From an uncultured Bacteroidales bacterium (GTDB taxonomy: Bacteria > Bacteroidota > Bacteroidia > Bacteroidales > Marinilabiliaceae): a stretch of 6,684 nucleotides of DNA. Below the pieces are notes generated by a model. It did no database searches and was not told the DNA's origin. It saw only the letters and a list, made by a program, of their open reading frames with translations. Within the stretch, counting starts at the first letter, position 1. Each line of letters opens with the position of its first letter. This document shows positions 5,642 to 6,684 of this stretch, piece after piece. Location: the NCBI GenBank assembly GCA_937892095.1, contig CALAVC010000149.1, forward strand, positions 1-6,684. Direction: 5' to 3'. Made by a program: the position numbers and the translations under genes.

Positions 5642-6684
5642 CTAATTTAGTGCGTTTTTTTCGAGTGCTAAGTCGATTACTTCGGCTATGGTGTCGACAA
5701 AATGGAACGTTAGCCCTTCGATATATTCGGGTTTTATGTCTTCGATGTCTTTTTTATTTTGGTTGCAGAGTATTATCTCGACAATGCCAGCGCGCTTGGC
5801 TGCAAGAATCTTCTCGGTTATGCCACCAACTGGTATAACCTTGCCACGTAGGGTTATTTCGCCTGTCATGGCAAGACGCTTACGGACGGGGCGAGACGTG
5901 AGGGCAGAGACTATCGATGTAACCATGGTTATGCCAGCCGATGGACCATCTTTTGGGACAGCACCTTCGGGCACATGAATGTGGAAGTTGGTTTCGTCGA
6001 AGTCAACGTTTTCGAGTTTAAATTCCGAAGCGTTGGAGCGCAAGTATTCGAGGGCGAGCATGGCAGACTCTTTCATGACGTCGCCCAGATTGCCCGTCAG
6101 AGACATTTTACCCTTGCCTTTGCTGGTCGCGCACTCAACGAAGAGTATTTCGCCACCTACGGCTGTCCACGCCAATCCAGTCACGACGCCCGGTCGGAGG
6201 TCGTCTTGCCAAATGTCGTGCGAGTATTGCTCGATACCGAGCAGTGTGCGGATGTCTTCTTTGGTTAGGTTTTTATTATACGGCTCTTCTTTCGCGACGC
6301 GCAAGGCTATTTTTCGGCATAACGTGGCTATTATCTTATCGAGACGGCGCACACCACTTTCGCGAGTATACTTGTCGATGATGTAGACCATAGTGTCGCG
6401 ATCGAGTGTGAAAGCACCTCGTTTGAGTCCGTGTGCTTTCATTTGCTTTGGCAAGAGGTGTCGGGTGGCGATCTCTACTTTTTCTTCGAGCAGGTAGCCG
6501 TCGACGGGAATAAGCTCCATACGATCGAGCAAAGGAGCCGAGATGGTGCTTATGTTGTTGGCTGTGGCGATGAACATTACCTTTGAGAGGTCGTAGTCGA
6601 CATCGAGGTAGTTGTCGTGGAAAGCCGAATTTTGCTCTGGGTCGAGCACTTCGAGCAGTGCAGAGGCTGGGTCGCCTTGGAAGT
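5642..6684 (-). CDS. lon: Lon protease, C-terminal part, cut by the window edge
   Basis: 346 codons are visible, reading in from the right edge as FQGDPASALLEVLDPEQN and ending at TAG 5642. Lon is a soluble hexameric AAA+ serine protease that degrades misfolded and regulatory proteins. The N-terminal substrate domain and Walker A/B motifs lie outside the window. In this fragment the remaining AAA+ part shows sensor-1 FIATANN (residues 37-43) and sensor-2 GVRRLDK (110-116). The proteolytic domain carries the Ser-Lys dyad: S248 in PKDGPSAG and K291 in GGITEK, 43 residues apart exactly as S679 and K722 in E. coli Lon. The fragment appears intact, with no frameshift. GTG 6649 is an internal valine codon, not a start. 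It is the first visible gene of the lon-rsfS-ftsH cluster; its promoter is off-window. Confidence 0.97.
   Translation of the reverse strand, partial: FQGDPASALLEVLDPEQNSAFHDNYLDVDYDLSKVMFIATANNISTISAPLLDRMELIPVDGYLLEEKVEIATRHLLPKQMKAHGLKRGAFTLDRDTMVYIIDKYTRESGVRRLDKIIATLCRKIALRVAKEEPYNKNLTKEDIRTLLGIEQYSHDIWQDDLRPGVVTGLAWTAVGGEILFVECATSKGKGKMSLTGNLGDVMKESAMLALEYLRSNASEFKLENVDFDETNFHIHVPEGAVPKDGPSAGITMVTSIVSALTSRPVRKRLAMTGEITLRGKVIPVGGITEKILAAKRAGIVEIILCNQNKKDIEDIKPEYIEGLTFHFVDTIAEVIDLALEKNALN

Noticed and set aside
1..6684. tRNA, rRNA, CRISPR array, insertion sequence or attachment site
   Set aside because: No cloverleaf-like sequence, regular repeat-spacer pattern, transposase frame or terminal inverted repeat pair was seen on either strand.

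Overview
The window looks like chromosomal DNA of a Bacteroidales bacterium, most probably in or near Prevotellaceae. The signs are a DUF2027-type protein (a family I know from Bacteroidetes), a secreted protein ending in the GQKV...YKGIVIKGGKKFIQK style of tail common in Prevotella/Bacteroides surface proteins, near-absence of Shine-Dalgarno sequences before the starts, and promoter candidates of the Bacteroidetes TAnnTTTG type. Every supportable gene lies on the minus strand; the long plus-strand reading frames are antisense shadows.

Reading in the direction of transcription (high to low coordinates): the right edge holds the C-terminal 346 residues of Lon protease (5642-6684). It is followed after 11 bp by rsfS, the ribosome silencing factor (5262-5630), and after 18 bp by ftsH, the membrane AAA+ zinc protease (3270-5243). 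The tight spacing suggests one transcription unit combining two ATP-dependent proteases with a ribosome-hibernation factor. A 26-bp perfect palindrome (3235-3260) follows ftsH. Next comes a Uma2-like nuclease-fold gene (2716-3212) that appears broken by a single-base frameshift. It is visibly more AT-rich than its neighbours.

After a 191-bp AT-rich gap with a promoter candidate and two 17-bp direct repeats comes a 616-residue secreted multi-module protein (674-2524). It has a signal peptide, beta-rich modules and chitobiase-C-like modules, but no recognisable catalytic domain. It ends at a strong intrinsic terminator (615-648). The left edge holds the N-terminal 162 residues of a DUF2027/Smr-type protein (1-488), whose upstream region carries nested inverted repeats around a promoter-like element.

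I do not see a convincing new multi-gene system. The points most worth checking are the aspartate in the Walker A loop of FtsH, the frameshifted Uma2-like gene, the operator-like repeats upstream of two genes, and the enzyme-less secreted protein.
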